A DNA stretch of 64,000 nt from Parabacteroides goldsteinii. Its GTDB lineage: Bacteria > Bacteroidota > Bacteroidia > Bacteroidales > Tannerellaceae. Positions 18,657-27,906 of the stretch are shown here, one piece after another. The position numbers and the translations under genes were made by a program. Below the pieces are notes generated by a model. That model was not told where the DNA came from, searched no databases, and saw nothing but the letters and a program-made list of their open reading frames with translations. Numbering within the stretch: the first letter of the stretch is position 1; each line of letters starts with the position of its first letter. Location: assembly GCF_015550595.1 (NCBI RefSeq), contig NZ_JADNBB010000010.1:1-64000 (forward strand), read 5' to 3'.

Positions 18657-19337
18657 TTAAATAAATTCACTTACTGAAGATACGATGCTACCGTCGAACA
18701 GGTTAACAATGCGATGGGCAAAGCTGGCATCGTGTTTGGAGTGGGTCACCATAATGATGGTAGTACCTTCTTTGTTCAGTTCCGTCAACAACTGCATTAC
18801 TTCAGCGCCGTTCTTTGAGTCCAGGTTACCTGTCGGCTCATCGGCAAGGATGATCTTCGGATTGGAAACCACGGCACGGGCAATGGCAACACGTTGTTGC
18901 TGACCTCCGGAGAGCTGCTGGGGGAAGTGGGCAGCACGATGGCTGATGTTCATACGTTTCAGAATATCGTTCACCATCTGTTTACGTTCAGATGCTTTCA
19001 CTTTCAGATACGTCAAAGGCAGCTCTACATTTTCATATACATTTAGTTCATCGATCAGGTTAAAACTCTGGAATACGAAACCGATATTACCTTTGCGCAC
19101 CTGTGTACGTTCTTTTTCCTTCAGGTGGCCGACTTCCTTATCGACCAGATAATAATCTCCTGAAGTCGGATTATCCAATAAACCCAGAATATTCAACAAA
19201 GTAGATTTACCGCAACCGGAAGGTCCCATGATAGCGACGAATTCGCCGTCCTTCACTTCCATCGATATATTGTTCAATGCAATTGTTTCTACCTCTTCTG
19301 TACGGAAATGCTTACTTAATCCTTCAATTTTAATCAT
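18657..19337 (-). CDS. ABC transporter ATPase of LolD/MacB type
   Basis: A 226-residue stand-alone nucleotide-binding subunit. Walker A is GPSGCGKST (about 38-46), the signature is LSGGQQQRVAIARA (about 142-155), Walker B is ILADEPTGNLDS (about 162-173), and the H-loop histidine lies in MVTHSKHD. Size and motifs match the LolD/MacB-NBD family, which drives periplasm-to-outer-membrane export without passing substrate through the inner membrane. It is the only ATPase in a cluster with eight permeases, so it is either shared or some permeases use ATPases encoded elsewhere. Strong sigma54 promoter at 19398-19412; co-transcribed with 16201-18528. Confidence 0.93.
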   Translation of the reverse strand: MIKIEGLSKHFRTEEVETIALNNISMEVKDGEFVAIMGPSGCGKSTLLNILGLLDNPTSGDYYLVDKEVGHLKEKERTQVRKGNIGFVFQSFNLIDELNVYENVELPLTYLKVKASERKQMVNDILKRMNISHRAAHFPQQLSGGQQQRVAIARAVVSNPKIILADEPTGNLDSKNGAEVMQLLTELNKEGTTIIMVTHSKHDASFAHRIVNLFDGSIVSSVSEFI

Positions 19338-19397
19338 GGCTATTTTATTATTAAATTATACAATTCTATTTGAGTTGATTCTTATGCCTATATAAGA

Positions 19398-19412
19398 TCA
19401 AATAGTGTGCCA
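19398..19412 (-). promoter_or_regulatory. Sigma54 (-24/-12) promoter
   Basis: On the minus strand TGGCACACTATTTGA fits TGGCACG-N4-TTGC with two changes. Start of transcription near 19386, about 49 nt before the ATPase ATG. Confidence 0.75.
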
Positions 19413-19467
19413 AAAGTGGTAATTAATTAATAAACAAACAACTAGAACAAATGCTATTTTATCGATG

Positions 19468-19505
19468 TGTCAAAATATTAGACAGTGGTGTAAATTTATT
19501 AGACA
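19468..19505 (-). promoter_or_regulatory. Paired 17-bp activator sites (UAS)
   Basis: TGTCAAAATATTAGACA (19468-19484) and TGTAAATTTATTAGACA (19489-19505) start 21 bp apart, about 57 bp from the -24 element. These are among the best matches to the shared consensus. Confidence 0.78.
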
Positions 19506-19709
19506 GTAGCATTCTTATTTTTATTTGCTTTTGCGAAGCCTATATGCTGATTATAGCGTGTTTTCGTTTCTTCGATCAATGAGTTAAGGGAGACTACGAA
19601 AGCAGTCGTTTTGTCAGTATAGCCGAGGGGGCAGGACCGGTCAGGTCTGCACTTTCTATTACGGGGCGGTCATCCTCATCCTTTTGAGGGATAGGAATAC
19701 GGAAACGGG

Positions 19710-19740
19710 TTAAATAATTCGTAAATTCCGAATTATTTAA
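19710..19740. repeat. 12-bp inverted repeat in a gene-free stretch
   Basis: TTAAATAATTCG (19710-19721) and CGAATTATTTAA (19729-19740) are perfect reverse complements around a 7-nt spacer. There is no T-run, so an operator or a local RNA structure is more likely than a terminator. The remainder of 19506-19908 shows no ORF worth calling and only a weak GC-rich hairpin near 19630-19650. Confidence 0.4.
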
Positions 19741-19908
19741 TCAATCGATGGCAAACGGAATGGTTGTTTATAATGTTCCCATGTTTAAATTCAGTTTAAT
19801 AATATCAGTTTTTTAAGACGTTACAATATAAGTATTATATTTTTAAACAGAATTATATGTTTGCAATAAATTACAGGTTTAATTGATAAACTGTCGAAGC
19901 GCCAGTGC

Positions 19909-19955
19909 AAAATGCGCAGGGGGTGTGACGGCGATACACCTCCCCTGCGCATTTT
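19909..19955 (-). terminator. Strong hairpin ending the TolC-MFP-permease unit
   Basis: AAAATGCGCAGGGGGTGT pairs with ACACCTCCCCTGCGCATTTT across a 9-nt loop with one bulge. On the minus strand it ends in TTTT, 26 bp past the stop at 19982. Confidence 0.75.
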
Positions 19956-19981
19956 ACAACAGCATTCCGCGGTTTTTCCCT

Positions 19982-22360
19982 CTAATCCGCCTTCAAGCTA
20001 TCCACCGGATTTTCATTGGCTACATTCCAGGCTCGCACCAATACGCAAGTGATGATAATTACATACACCAGCAGGGCTGCACCGATAAACATAAAGAAAC
20101 TCAGGTGAATGCGTTCGGCAAATTTCTCCAGCCAGCCGGAGGCGTTGATATAGGCTATTGCCACACCGACAGTAAGGGCGGGAAAGGCGATATAGGAGAT
20201 ATCTTTCGACAGCATGCGGAGGATACTTGCAGCCGTCGCCCCGTTCACCTTGCGGATGGCTATTTCGCGGCCGCGGCGGTTCGTCTCGTCGGCCGTGTAG
20301 CCCAATAGTCCGATCAGGGCGATGATCAGGGTGACGATGCCGCTGATCATGATCGCATCGCGGAAGTCGCGGTCGTCCTGATACTGGCGGACAACATCCA
20401 TTTTATATACAGAGGCTTCGACCACCTTACCGGGGATCGCTTCGGAAAGTATACGGTTGACTTCCGCCAGGTTGTCCGACGACATCGTATTCATCTTTAT
20501 CAGGATATTTGAAGGGGGATTATAACAATCCGGGGTGGCATAGAAGAAGACGGAAGCACGCGTATCGGGGCCTTTCAGGGAGCCGATACGGAAATCGTCG
20601 AATACGCCGCAGATGGTGAACACCTGCGTTCCCTTACTATGCTCGGATATCATGACGCCTTTGCCGATGGCACTTCCCGTCCAGCCGGCCGTCTTTTCCA
20701 TCAGTTCGGTAAACTTGCGGCTCACCATTATCTTGTCGGCGTTCGCCTCATCCGGACGGAAGGCCTGGCCTTCGACAACAGGTATTTCCATCAGGTCGAA
20801 ATAATTGTCGCCCACGAAATACATGTCGGCTATGTTGAACAGGTCGCGGTCGTCGTTCGGAAGATTTACGTTATTGCCGGACGGGTAACTAAAGGGAAGT
20901 TCGGTGCTGCACGATACTATATCCACCTGCGGCAGGCGACGCAGTTCGGCCATCGCACGGTCACGGACCTGCCGGTCTACACCGCGGGTATTGCAATAAA
21001 CCAGGTTCTCGTAAGCGTAGCCGGGATGACTCGAAATCATCGTATCGTACTGACGGCTGATGGTGACCAGCAAGGCCACCAGATAGGCGGTGGCGACAAA
21101 CTGCACGAACAGCAGGCAGAGCTTCCAGTAGCGTTTCGACTCTTTCACGCTACGGAAGGCCGAGGCCACCGGAATGCGCATGAAAAGCCAGGTCGGCACA
21201 AAGCCTGTCACCGCAAATACCACCACGCAGATGCCCAACAGGATCGACAGGGTAGGCAACGTGAAGAGCGCCGACAGCGAGGCCGACAACAGATCTTCTA
21301 TCTTTCCCTTAAAAATAACGATCAGCAGAGCTGCCAGCAACAGCGACAACAACAGGTGCAGAAGCGACTCGGAGAGTATCATTCCGAAGATATTCTTCCC
21401 CGACGCTCCGTAGCATTTATGCACGGCCACTTCCTTGGCACGCCCGATCAGGGTGGAGATCACGACCAGTATATAATTGAGCACGGCGATGGAGATGAGT
21501 ATGATTGCCATGAAAAGGAGCATATAGTTCATATCCTTCACATCCTTGTTATTATTGTGGATGTCCTGCAACGGGAAGATGGAGTACGACAGGTCGACCC
21601 CGGCTTTCTTCAATCCTTCCATATCCTGGTTGCGCTCCTGCATGCGTTGGATGGCAGGGGTCAGTCCATCGGGATCGGTACCGGGCACGAGCTTCACGTA
21701 AGCGATATAACGGTCGTTTCCCAACCAGTTGGTCGTGCTCCATTCGGGCATAGCAGCCAGTGAGGCTACCGCATCGTAGCGCAGGTGACTGTTTTCGGGG
21801 ATATCTTCAAACACGCCGCCGATGGTGAAAGGGGAGCCGTGGTTGGTGTCGCGGACGAAGGTTTTACCTACCGCTTCACCCACGCCGCCCATCTTCTCGG
21901 CCAGCGAACGGCTTATCATCACATAGCCGGGACGGGCCAGGGCGTCTTTCGGGTTTCCCACCAATACGGGACGGGGGAAGATGTCGAAAAAGCTGGTGTC
22001 GGCAAGCAGTATCGTGGCGGTGTAGTATTGCTCGTCGGGGGTCATTATCAACTCGTTGTTTTCACCGATCCGGGTGTAGCGGGTGGCAAACTCCACTTCC
22101 GGGATCTCGGCTTTCATTCCCGGAGCGATGGCTCCGCTCACTTGTCCCCAGGAGTCTTTCTTCCCATCCCTGTTGATGTCGGATCTGACCAGGTAAATCC
22201 GGTCATTGTCGGGATAAAAATTATCATACGAACGTTCGAAGCATACCTTCGCTACCAATACCAGTCCCATCGCCAGACCGACTGCCAACGCAAGGATCTT
22301 GATCCCGTTGCTCCTCCCTTTCTTGAATAGGGAGCGGAGTGCCATGTTGAAATTCTTCAT
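19982..22360 (-). CDS. MacB/FtsX-type ABC transporter permease (type C)
   Basis: A 792-residue double-MacB permease of a third subtype. It begins MKNFNMALRSLFKKGRSNGI, with TM1 ILALAVGLAMGLVLVAKV followed by CFERSYDNFYPDNDRIY. Type C has EVAVHKCYGASGKNIF in the first coupling loop, EIAIRKVNGATAASIL in the second, and the tail NPVDSLKAD. Base composition is visibly more G/C-rich than the type A and B genes. Last gene of the unit led by the TolC-like gene at 27690. A REP-like cassette (22395-22584) separates it from the paralogue upstream. Confidence 0.87.
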   Translation of the reverse strand: MKNFNMALRSLFKKGRSNGIKILALAVGLAMGLVLVAKVCFERSYDNFYPDNDRIYLVRSDINRDGKKDSWGQVSGAIAPGMKAEIPEVEFATRYTRIGENNELIMTPDEQYYTATILLADTSFFDIFPRPVLVGNPKDALARPGYVMISRSLAEKMGGVGEAVGKTFVRDTNHGSPFTIGGVFEDIPENSHLRYDAVASLAAMPEWSTTNWLGNDRYIAYVKLVPGTDPDGLTPAIQRMQERNQDMEGLKKAGVDLSYSIFPLQDIHNNNKDVKDMNYMLLFMAIILISIAVLNYILVVISTLIGRAKEVAVHKCYGASGKNIFGMILSESLLHLLLSLLLAALLIVIFKGKIEDLLSASLSALFTLPTLSILLGICVVVFAVTGFVPTWLFMRIPVASAFRSVKESKRYWKLCLLFVQFVATAYLVALLVTISRQYDTMISSHPGYAYENLVYCNTRGVDRQVRDRAMAELRRLPQVDIVSCSTELPFSYPSGNNVNLPNDDRDLFNIADMYFVGDNYFDLMEIPVVEGQAFRPDEANADKIMVSRKFTELMEKTAGWTGSAIGKGVMISEHSKGTQVFTICGVFDDFRIGSLKGPDTRASVFFYATPDCYNPPSNILIKMNTMSSDNLAEVNRILSEAIPGKVVEASVYKMDVVRQYQDDRDFRDAIMISGIVTLIIALIGLLGYTADETNRRGREIAIRKVNGATAASILRMLSKDISYIAFPALTVGVAIAYINASGWLEKFAERIHLSFFMFIGAALLVYVIIITCVLVRAWNVANENPVDSLKAD

Positions 22361-22394
22361 ATCTATCTTTATTTATAGTTCAGTTATTGACAGT

Positions 22395-22584
22395 TTTGAA
22401 TGTAGTGTCGTTGGTAGGGGCGGTTCGCGAACCGCCCTTACAGGCGCCGTCACAATGGAACAGGCAGGTTCGGCCGTAGGGGCGGGGTCTGCCCGCCCTT
22501 CTTCACCGGTTGTTATATTATTGTCGCAAAGGGTGGGCAAACCCCACCCCTACAAAACCTGTCATTTGGCTTCACCTTTTTCTA
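22395..22584. repeat. REP-like palindromic cassette, copy 1
   Basis: Three GC-rich hairpins. GTAG starts at 22414, followed by the perfect palindrome GGGCGGTTCGCGAACCGCCC. A second GTAG starts at 22476, followed by GGGCGGG-5 nt-CCCGCCC. A third unit is inverted (22531-22553, ending CCCCTAC). GTAG plus palindrome is the known layout of REP elements handled by RAYT transposases. Nearly identical to 40884-41072 over about 190 bp. It lies 6 bp past a stop codon inside a transcription unit. Confidence 0.75.
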
Positions 22585-22590
22585 GCATTT

Positions 22591-24969
22591 CTATTCCGAT
22601 TTCAGGCTCAGCACCGGATTGGCATTCGCCACCAGCCAGGTACGGTAGACCACTGTGACAAGGATTACCAACAATACAGCCACGGAGCCAGCGACAAACA
22701 GACCCGCATTCATCGGGATCTTCTCCGAAAATTGCTGCAACCATTTTTCACCGGCAAACCACGAAGCGCCCGCACCGATCAGAATAGCCGGCAATGCCAT
22801 CCATACAACGTCCGACGATATCAAACGGAGGATATCACGCTCGGTAGCCCCGTTGATTTTGCGTACGGCGATTTCTTTCCCGCGACGGTTCGTCTCGTCG
22901 TTGATGTAACCGATCAGTCCGATCAAGGCGATGACCAGGGTGATGATTCCACCGGCCATCACCGAGTCGCGGAAAATGCGCGAAGTATCGTAGAGCTTCG
23001 TGAAGCAGAAACGGTAATCGACAAGGTTAATGTCACGGTCGGGCAGAAATTCTTTTATTACATTACTTATATGGGCCAGATTCTGCGCATCCCTTTGATG
23101 GAATTTGACAACAAGGGTCTGCTCGGCTCTCTTACTGAAAAAGATGGCGGAGTTGAGCATGCCTTCGTGATCGATCCGGCCGATGCGTACGTCATCGTAA
23201 ACGCCGACTACGGTGAAAGGATCGTTCGTACCGTGACCGCCGATATCCAGCTTCTTGCCCACCACGCCGTCTTTCCATTCGAAGACGTTGGCCAGTTCGG
23301 TGGCCATCTGGCGGCTCAGCATGACGAGTTGCATGGAGTCGGAGAAGGATTCGTCGAAGGCCTTTCCCTCTATCACTTTCATCTCCAGCAGCGAGACGAA
23401 GTTGGCATTGGTTCCGTAAAGATCCTGGAAATGTGCCACGGCATCGTCCGTGCCGGGACGGTAGACGATATCACCCGAACCGGCAAAGGCCGGCAATTCA
23501 TAGCAGGTCGTAACATCTTCCACTTCGGGCTGCTTACGGATCTCATCCAACAGTGCCTTGCGGGAGGATTGGGAGACACCTTCCAGGTTGCAGAAAGCTA
23601 ACCTCTCGTATGAGTATCCGGGATTCTCATTCACCATGAAACTATACTGCCAGCCAATAACGATCAACAGGCATACAAGGAAACCTACCGCAACGAACTG
23701 GATGAACAGCAAGGCTTTCTTCCACGTCCGCCGGGAGTTGGTGTACGAACGGAATACCAACGCCACAGGAATCCTGGCGAACAACTGCGAAGGCAATAGG
23801 CCGGCAACCAGAAACACCAATACGCAGACGCCGAGCAGGATCACCAGCGTGTCGGGCGTGAAAAGCGACGCCAGCGAGGTGCCCAGCAGCTCTTCCACGA
23901 TCCGGCGGAAACCGAATACGAGGAGCGTAGAGAGGGTTACGGATATCAACAGATTGAGAAATGTCTCAGAGAAGATCATGTCGGTGATGTTCCAGCCTGT
24001 CGCACCGTAACATTTATGGATTGCCACATCCTTCGAGCGGGTCACCATCGAAGAGATAACCAGCAGCACATAGTTCATCAGGGCGGCAAAAAGGGTGGCG
24101 AAAGCGATGGCGGTCAGCATCACGGCCATACGCTTGGTGGCCGGTGAGTTTGCGTAGAGCTCGCCAAGGGGACGCAGGAAGATACTGTAGGTGATACCTT
24201 GCTCCTTCAGTTTCTCCGAATCGACATGACGGTCGAGCATTTCGGCCATAGGTTGTAGCATATCGCTTGCCTGCAGGCCGGGTTGCAGAAGGACGTAGGC
24301 GTTGAAGCTGTCTCCGCCCAGCCATTCATCTTCCTTCGTCCATCCGGCGATGGCTTTGAAGGAGGAAAGGGAAACAAGTACATCGTAATAAAGATGCGTA
24401 TTCTTCGGAATATCCTTAAACACACCGCCGACGGTGATCTGAACGCCAGGGAATGTCTCCACTTCGAAAGTTTTACCGATCACGTCTGCTCCGTCGGGGG
24501 CGATCTTGTCGGCCAGTTCTTTCGAAACAAGGGCATAAAGGGGACGCGAAAGTGTCTCCCTGGCATCACCGCCCAGCATTTCGCGGGGTAGTACGTCGTA
24601 GAAGCAGGAGTCGGCCATCAGGAAGGTAGCCGTATACTTCTTCTTATCGGGTGTTTTCATGACCAGTTCACCCATTTTATCACAACGGGTAGCCGCTTCC
24701 ACACCGGGGATCTCGGCTTTCATACCGGGGGCTATACCACCGCTGACGTGGGGGTAGCCGTCATGGCTCTTCCCCCCGATGCCAAAGTTCTCCTGGATAG
24801 CAAAAATCCGGTCGGACTGGGGGTAAAAGTTATCGTACGACAACTCGAAGCAAACCTTTGCTATCAAGACCAATCCCATGGCGAGTCCGATACCCAGCGA
24901 CAGGATCTTAATATCATTATGTCTGCCCTTCTTAAAGAGGCCTCGAATTGCTATGCGGATGTTCTTCAT
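22591..24969 (-). CDS. MacB/FtsX-type ABC transporter permease (type C)
   Basis: About 792 residues from ATG 24969 (MKNIRIAIRGLFKKGRHNDI); the frame extends to a GTG at 25017, which is rejected. TM1 is ILSLGIGLAMGLVLIAKV. First coupling loop DVAIHKCYGATGWNI, second EIAVRKINGATERDIL, tail NPVLSLKSE. Two periplasmic domains and eight helices as in its neighbour 19982-22360, with which it forms a tandem pair. It follows the MFP gene by 59 bp, the classical order for a MacA-MacB-like pair, but it lacks the fused ATPase of MacB. Confidence 0.87.
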   Translation of the reverse strand: MKNIRIAIRGLFKKGRHNDIKILSLGIGLAMGLVLIAKVCFELSYDNFYPQSDRIFAIQENFGIGGKSHDGYPHVSGGIAPGMKAEIPGVEAATRCDKMGELVMKTPDKKKYTATFLMADSCFYDVLPREMLGGDARETLSRPLYALVSKELADKIAPDGADVIGKTFEVETFPGVQITVGGVFKDIPKNTHLYYDVLVSLSSFKAIAGWTKEDEWLGGDSFNAYVLLQPGLQASDMLQPMAEMLDRHVDSEKLKEQGITYSIFLRPLGELYANSPATKRMAVMLTAIAFATLFAALMNYVLLVISSMVTRSKDVAIHKCYGATGWNITDMIFSETFLNLLISVTLSTLLVFGFRRIVEELLGTSLASLFTPDTLVILLGVCVLVFLVAGLLPSQLFARIPVALVFRSYTNSRRTWKKALLFIQFVAVGFLVCLLIVIGWQYSFMVNENPGYSYERLAFCNLEGVSQSSRKALLDEIRKQPEVEDVTTCYELPAFAGSGDIVYRPGTDDAVAHFQDLYGTNANFVSLLEMKVIEGKAFDESFSDSMQLVMLSRQMATELANVFEWKDGVVGKKLDIGGHGTNDPFTVVGVYDDVRIGRIDHEGMLNSAIFFSKRAEQTLVVKFHQRDAQNLAHISNVIKEFLPDRDINLVDYRFCFTKLYDTSRIFRDSVMAGGIITLVIALIGLIGYINDETNRRGKEIAVRKINGATERDILRLISSDVVWMALPAILIGAGASWFAGEKWLQQFSEKIPMNAGLFVAGSVAVLLVILVTVVYRTWLVANANPVLSLKSE

Positions 24970-25028
24970 TATAATGGGTATATTTAATTCGGTTATTGTC
25001 AGAATTGCATGTTTCACATTTTGCTATA

Positions 25029-26279
25029 TCATTCCAATATCAGGACTTCATTATCCTTATAGCTTTCATAACTCGACACGATTACCTTTTCGCCTGCTTC
25101 CAGACCTTCTGTTACTTCGTAGAACTGGGGGTTCTGACGGCCGATCTTGATCTTGCGGCGATAAGCTTTCTTTCCATCTTTGTCGAGTACGAAGATCCAG
25201 CTACCACCGGTGCTCTGGAAGAACGTTCCGCGCGGAATGATGATACTTTCGGTCGGTTGCCCCAGATACAGGCTGATATAATAAGTCTGTCCGCTACGGA
25301 TATTGTCAGGACGTTCGCCGGTAAACACAAAGTCAGTACGGAATTTACCGTCGCGTACCTCCGGATAAACCTTACGTACGGCCAGGTCGAAACTCGTACC
25401 CTGACGATCGAATGCTGCATTCAATCCCGGTTTAACACGGTCGATATAATGTTCGTCGATCATTGCTTCGATCTTATAATCAGAAAGGTCGTTGATCTGG
25501 CCGATCTTCAAACCAGCAGATACATTCTGTCCTAATACGACATCCAGCAAACCGAGTTCACCGTCGATCTGTGAACGTACATTCAAGTGCTCCTTACGTT
25601 CGTGTACCAATTGGATATTACGGCGCATATTAGCCAAACTGGTCTCCATCTCTTCCATCTGGATCGTACGGGAAATCGAATCCTGGTTCAAACGCTGCAC
25701 GACCAAGTCGTATTTCTTTGTTGCCAGTTCGTAATCTTCCTTGGCCTTCAGATAGTCTTCTTTGGCAATCAGGCTTTCTTCATACAGTTTTTGTTGCTGA
25801 TGATAAGCACGGCGGGCACGGCTCATGTCTACATCCAACTGGGCTTTTTCCAGTTGGTTGCTCAACTTGTCCTGCTCCATGGCCACCTGGGTATTACGAA
25901 GAAAGTTCTGTTTCTCTGCCAATTGTGCTTCTGCGTCCAGGATCTGAAGATCGAGGCCTGAATTGGAAAGACGGACAATCACATCCCCTTTCTTTACCTG
26001 GGCTCCCTCTTCCACTACTTTCTCCTGCACGATTCCCCCTTCTTCAGGGCTCAGCTGCACGACAGTGATCGGCTGTACCTGTCCGTCTACGCGGACGAAA
26101 TCATTGAACTGTTCGCGGGTTACATTACCGATACTGATACCGCGGGCATCTACTTTCAGTGTCGATGCATGATCGCCGAAAATGATCCAGCCGACCAATA
26201 CAAGGAATAAAACGCCACCTGCCACATAAGGTAAATGTTTCTTCTGAATGCCTCTTTTCTTTTCTAATTGAATATCCAT
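25029..26279 (-). CDS. Periplasmic adaptor (membrane-fusion protein, HlyD/MacA type)
   Basis: 416 residues. A short cytoplasmic N-terminus and one TM helix (about 14-33, LPYVAGGVLFLVLVGWIIFG) anchor it in the inner membrane. A lipoyl-like half follows (QVQPITVVQLSPEEGGIVQE), then a long alpha-helical hairpin (about 105-225, rich in Q/E/K/L), the second lipoyl half and a beta-barrel region. Adaptors of this family bridge the inner-membrane permease to a TolC channel. It lies between the TolC-like gene and the type C permeases, so the unit encodes a complete tripartite exporter except for the ATPase. As the only adaptor in the cluster it may serve several permeases (inference). Confidence 0.92.
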   Translation of the reverse strand: MDIQLEKKRGIQKKHLPYVAGGVLFLVLVGWIIFGDHASTLKVDARGISIGNVTREQFNDFVRVDGQVQPITVVQLSPEEGGIVQEKVVEEGAQVKKGDVIVRLSNSGLDLQILDAEAQLAEKQNFLRNTQVAMEQDKLSNQLEKAQLDVDMSRARRAYHQQQKLYEESLIAKEDYLKAKEDYELATKKYDLVVQRLNQDSISRTIQMEEMETSLANMRRNIQLVHERKEHLNVRSQIDGELGLLDVVLGQNVSAGLKIGQINDLSDYKIEAMIDEHYIDRVKPGLNAAFDRQGTSFDLAVRKVYPEVRDGKFRTDFVFTGERPDNIRSGQTYYISLYLGQPTESIIIPRGTFFQSTGGSWIFVLDKDGKKAYRRKIKIGRQNPQFYEVTEGLEAGEKVIVSSYESYKDNEVLILE

Positions 26280-26331
26280 GGTTGTATGTTTTTTATTTCT
26301 TATTATCTGTTCTATCTTTTCTGTCTGATTC

Positions 26332-27690
26332 TTAATTTATGCCTTCAATCAAAGGTTTACCTTTATAATAGTCAACCAGTTTACATTTCATCAGATACAT
26401 CAGTTTCCGTTGCAACAGGTCTGCTTTCGACAAGAGTAGTGTATTAGCGCTGGTTTGCAAATCGATCGGACTCATCAGACCTTCTTCGAACTTGCGAAGT
26501 GTAACCTGATAAGCAATTTCATCAGCCTTGGCCTTCTTTTCCATCTGTATCGTTTCCTTGGCATACCCTTCACGGTCGAGGATGGCCTGTTCGATAGCGG
26601 TCTGTAACTGGCGAAGCACTTCGGTTTGCTGTTCTTGGGCGATACGTACACTATTACGTGCTTTACGTACATTGGTTAGACGGCTCAAACCGTCAAAAAG
26701 CGGAAAACTCAGGTTAAAAGAGATATATTCACCTCGGTTGTTCTTGAACTGACTACCAAATGAAGGAGACGGTTCGTAGCCCTCAACCGTTTTGTCTACT
26801 TTTAAATCTTCAAAGTAATTCGTAGAAATACCTGCACTAAAAGAGATACTTGGCAACAAGCGTCCTTTAGCCATCAGATATTGCATCTTATACGATTTCA
26901 ATAGCAGTTTGGCCTGTAAGGCAACCGGATTATTGTCGGATGCATAACCGTAAATTTCGTCTACAGACTCCATCATGGTTGCATAGGATTTATCAAGCAA
27001 CAGGGTATCGACATCCAGCTCCATATCCGAAGGGAAATTCATATTTTGTTTTAAAGTCAATAAAGCTGTATTAAACAAGTTCTGCTGGTGAGTCAGGTTA
27101 TAATCGTTTGCTGCTACCTGGGCTTCGATCTGCGCCACATCCGCTTTTCCTTTCAGTCCCAACTCTTCCTGGCGACGGGTTCTATACAGGATCCGGCTGT
27201 TCTCTTCCAATTGCTGGGCAGCCAGTTTGACTGTTCCCTGATAATATACCACATCCATAAAAGCAGTCATAGTATTAATGGCCAAATCATCCTTCTCTTT
27301 TTGGATATCGTTCATACCCAACTGACGATTTGCTTTTGCCATCCGCCACTGGTTCACCAACTGTCCACCATTAAAGATAGGAATGGAAACATCTACCCCA
27401 TATCCATTATTAAAGGTAGAAGTATTATTATAGGCATTTGTCTTGGGGTCAATAGAACGTCCAAAACCATACTTTGCTCCTACACTTGCACTCATAGACG
27501 GGAAAAATGAAGCAACTGCCGAATTTAACTCAGCCTTATAAGAGTCGCTCGTATAAGCTTGTTTTTTTACCTTAGGACTGTTTTCTACGGCGTAATGCAT
27601 ACATTCATCCATTGTCCAGAGTTTTTCCTGGGCCACGGCAACTGTTGCCAGGCTAAACGAAAGAACCGATGTCAATATTATCTGTTTCAT
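26332..27690 (-). CDS. TolC-family outer-membrane efflux channel
   Basis: 452 residues with a clear signal peptide (MKQIILTSVLSFSLATVAVAQ). It shows the internal duplication of the outer membrane efflux protein family: long Q/A/L-rich helices at about 140-215 and 340-430, with short beta segments such as GVDVSIPIFNGGQLVNQW and YISFNLSFPLFDGLSRL marking the two barrel repeats. It forms the trimeric outer-membrane duct. First gene of its unit, with the best sigma54 promoter of the window 29 bp upstream. Confidence 0.93.
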   Translation of the reverse strand: MKQIILTSVLSFSLATVAVAQEKLWTMDECMHYAVENSPKVKKQAYTSDSYKAELNSAVASFFPSMSASVGAKYGFGRSIDPKTNAYNNTSTFNNGYGVDVSIPIFNGGQLVNQWRMAKANRQLGMNDIQKEKDDLAINTMTAFMDVVYYQGTVKLAAQQLEENSRILYRTRRQEELGLKGKADVAQIEAQVAANDYNLTHQQNLFNTALLTLKQNMNFPSDMELDVDTLLLDKSYATMMESVDEIYGYASDNNPVALQAKLLLKSYKMQYLMAKGRLLPSISFSAGISTNYFEDLKVDKTVEGYEPSPSFGSQFKNNRGEYISFNLSFPLFDGLSRLTNVRKARNSVRIAQEQQTEVLRQLQTAIEQAILDREGYAKETIQMEKKAKADEIAYQVTLRKFEEGLMSPIDLQTSANTLLLSKADLLQRKLMYLMKCKLVDYYKGKPLIEGIN

Positions 27691-27718
27691 TTTTGTGTTA
27701 TTTTCTGCCTATAGAAGG

Positions 27719-27733
27719 GCAAAGAGCGTGCCA
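27719..27733 (-). promoter_or_regulatory. Sigma54 (-24/-12) promoter, consensus match
   Basis: On the minus strand TGGCACGCTCTTTGC is a full match to TGGCACG-N4-TTGC. Transcript start near 27707, 17 nt before the ATG at 27690. Confidence 0.87.
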
Positions 27734-27788
27734 AACTATATAATACTTTATTTATCAACAGATTGACAATTTATCTAATTCTCTGAAG

Positions 27789-27826
27789 TGTAAAAAAATT
27801 AGACAGTGGTGTATAAATATTAGACA
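27789..27826 (-). promoter_or_regulatory. Paired 17-bp activator sites (UAS)
   Basis: TGTAAAAAAATTAGACA (27789-27805) and TGTATAAATATTAGACA (27810-27826) start 21 bp apart, about 57 bp from the -24 element. They lie between the divergent exporter and regulator genes. Confidence 0.78.
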
Positions 27827-27861
27827 AACGATAATTATCCGTTTGCCCCTCCTACTTTATC

Positions 27862-27878
27862 TGTCTAAATATTAGACA
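27862..27878. promoter_or_regulatory. Single 17-bp palindromic activator site
   Basis: TGTCTAAATATTAGACA is a palindrome but for its central bases and the most symmetric copy in the window. It stands alone about 30 bp upstream of the -7 box of the regulator gene, suggesting autoregulation, positive or negative. Confidence 0.65.
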
Positions 27879-27906
27879 CAGGTTAGGAAGTATAAAACCG
27901 AACCTG

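Noticed and set aside
20639-21763. 374-codon plus-strand frame opposite a type C permease
   Set aside because: Rich in His/Gln/Arg/Asp as expected of the antisense of a GC-rich membrane gene; no domain, and it lies fully within a well-supported gene.
22510-23601. 363-codon plus-strand frame crossing the REP-like cassette
   Set aside because: Antisense to a type C permease, begins inside the repeat, low-complexity composition.
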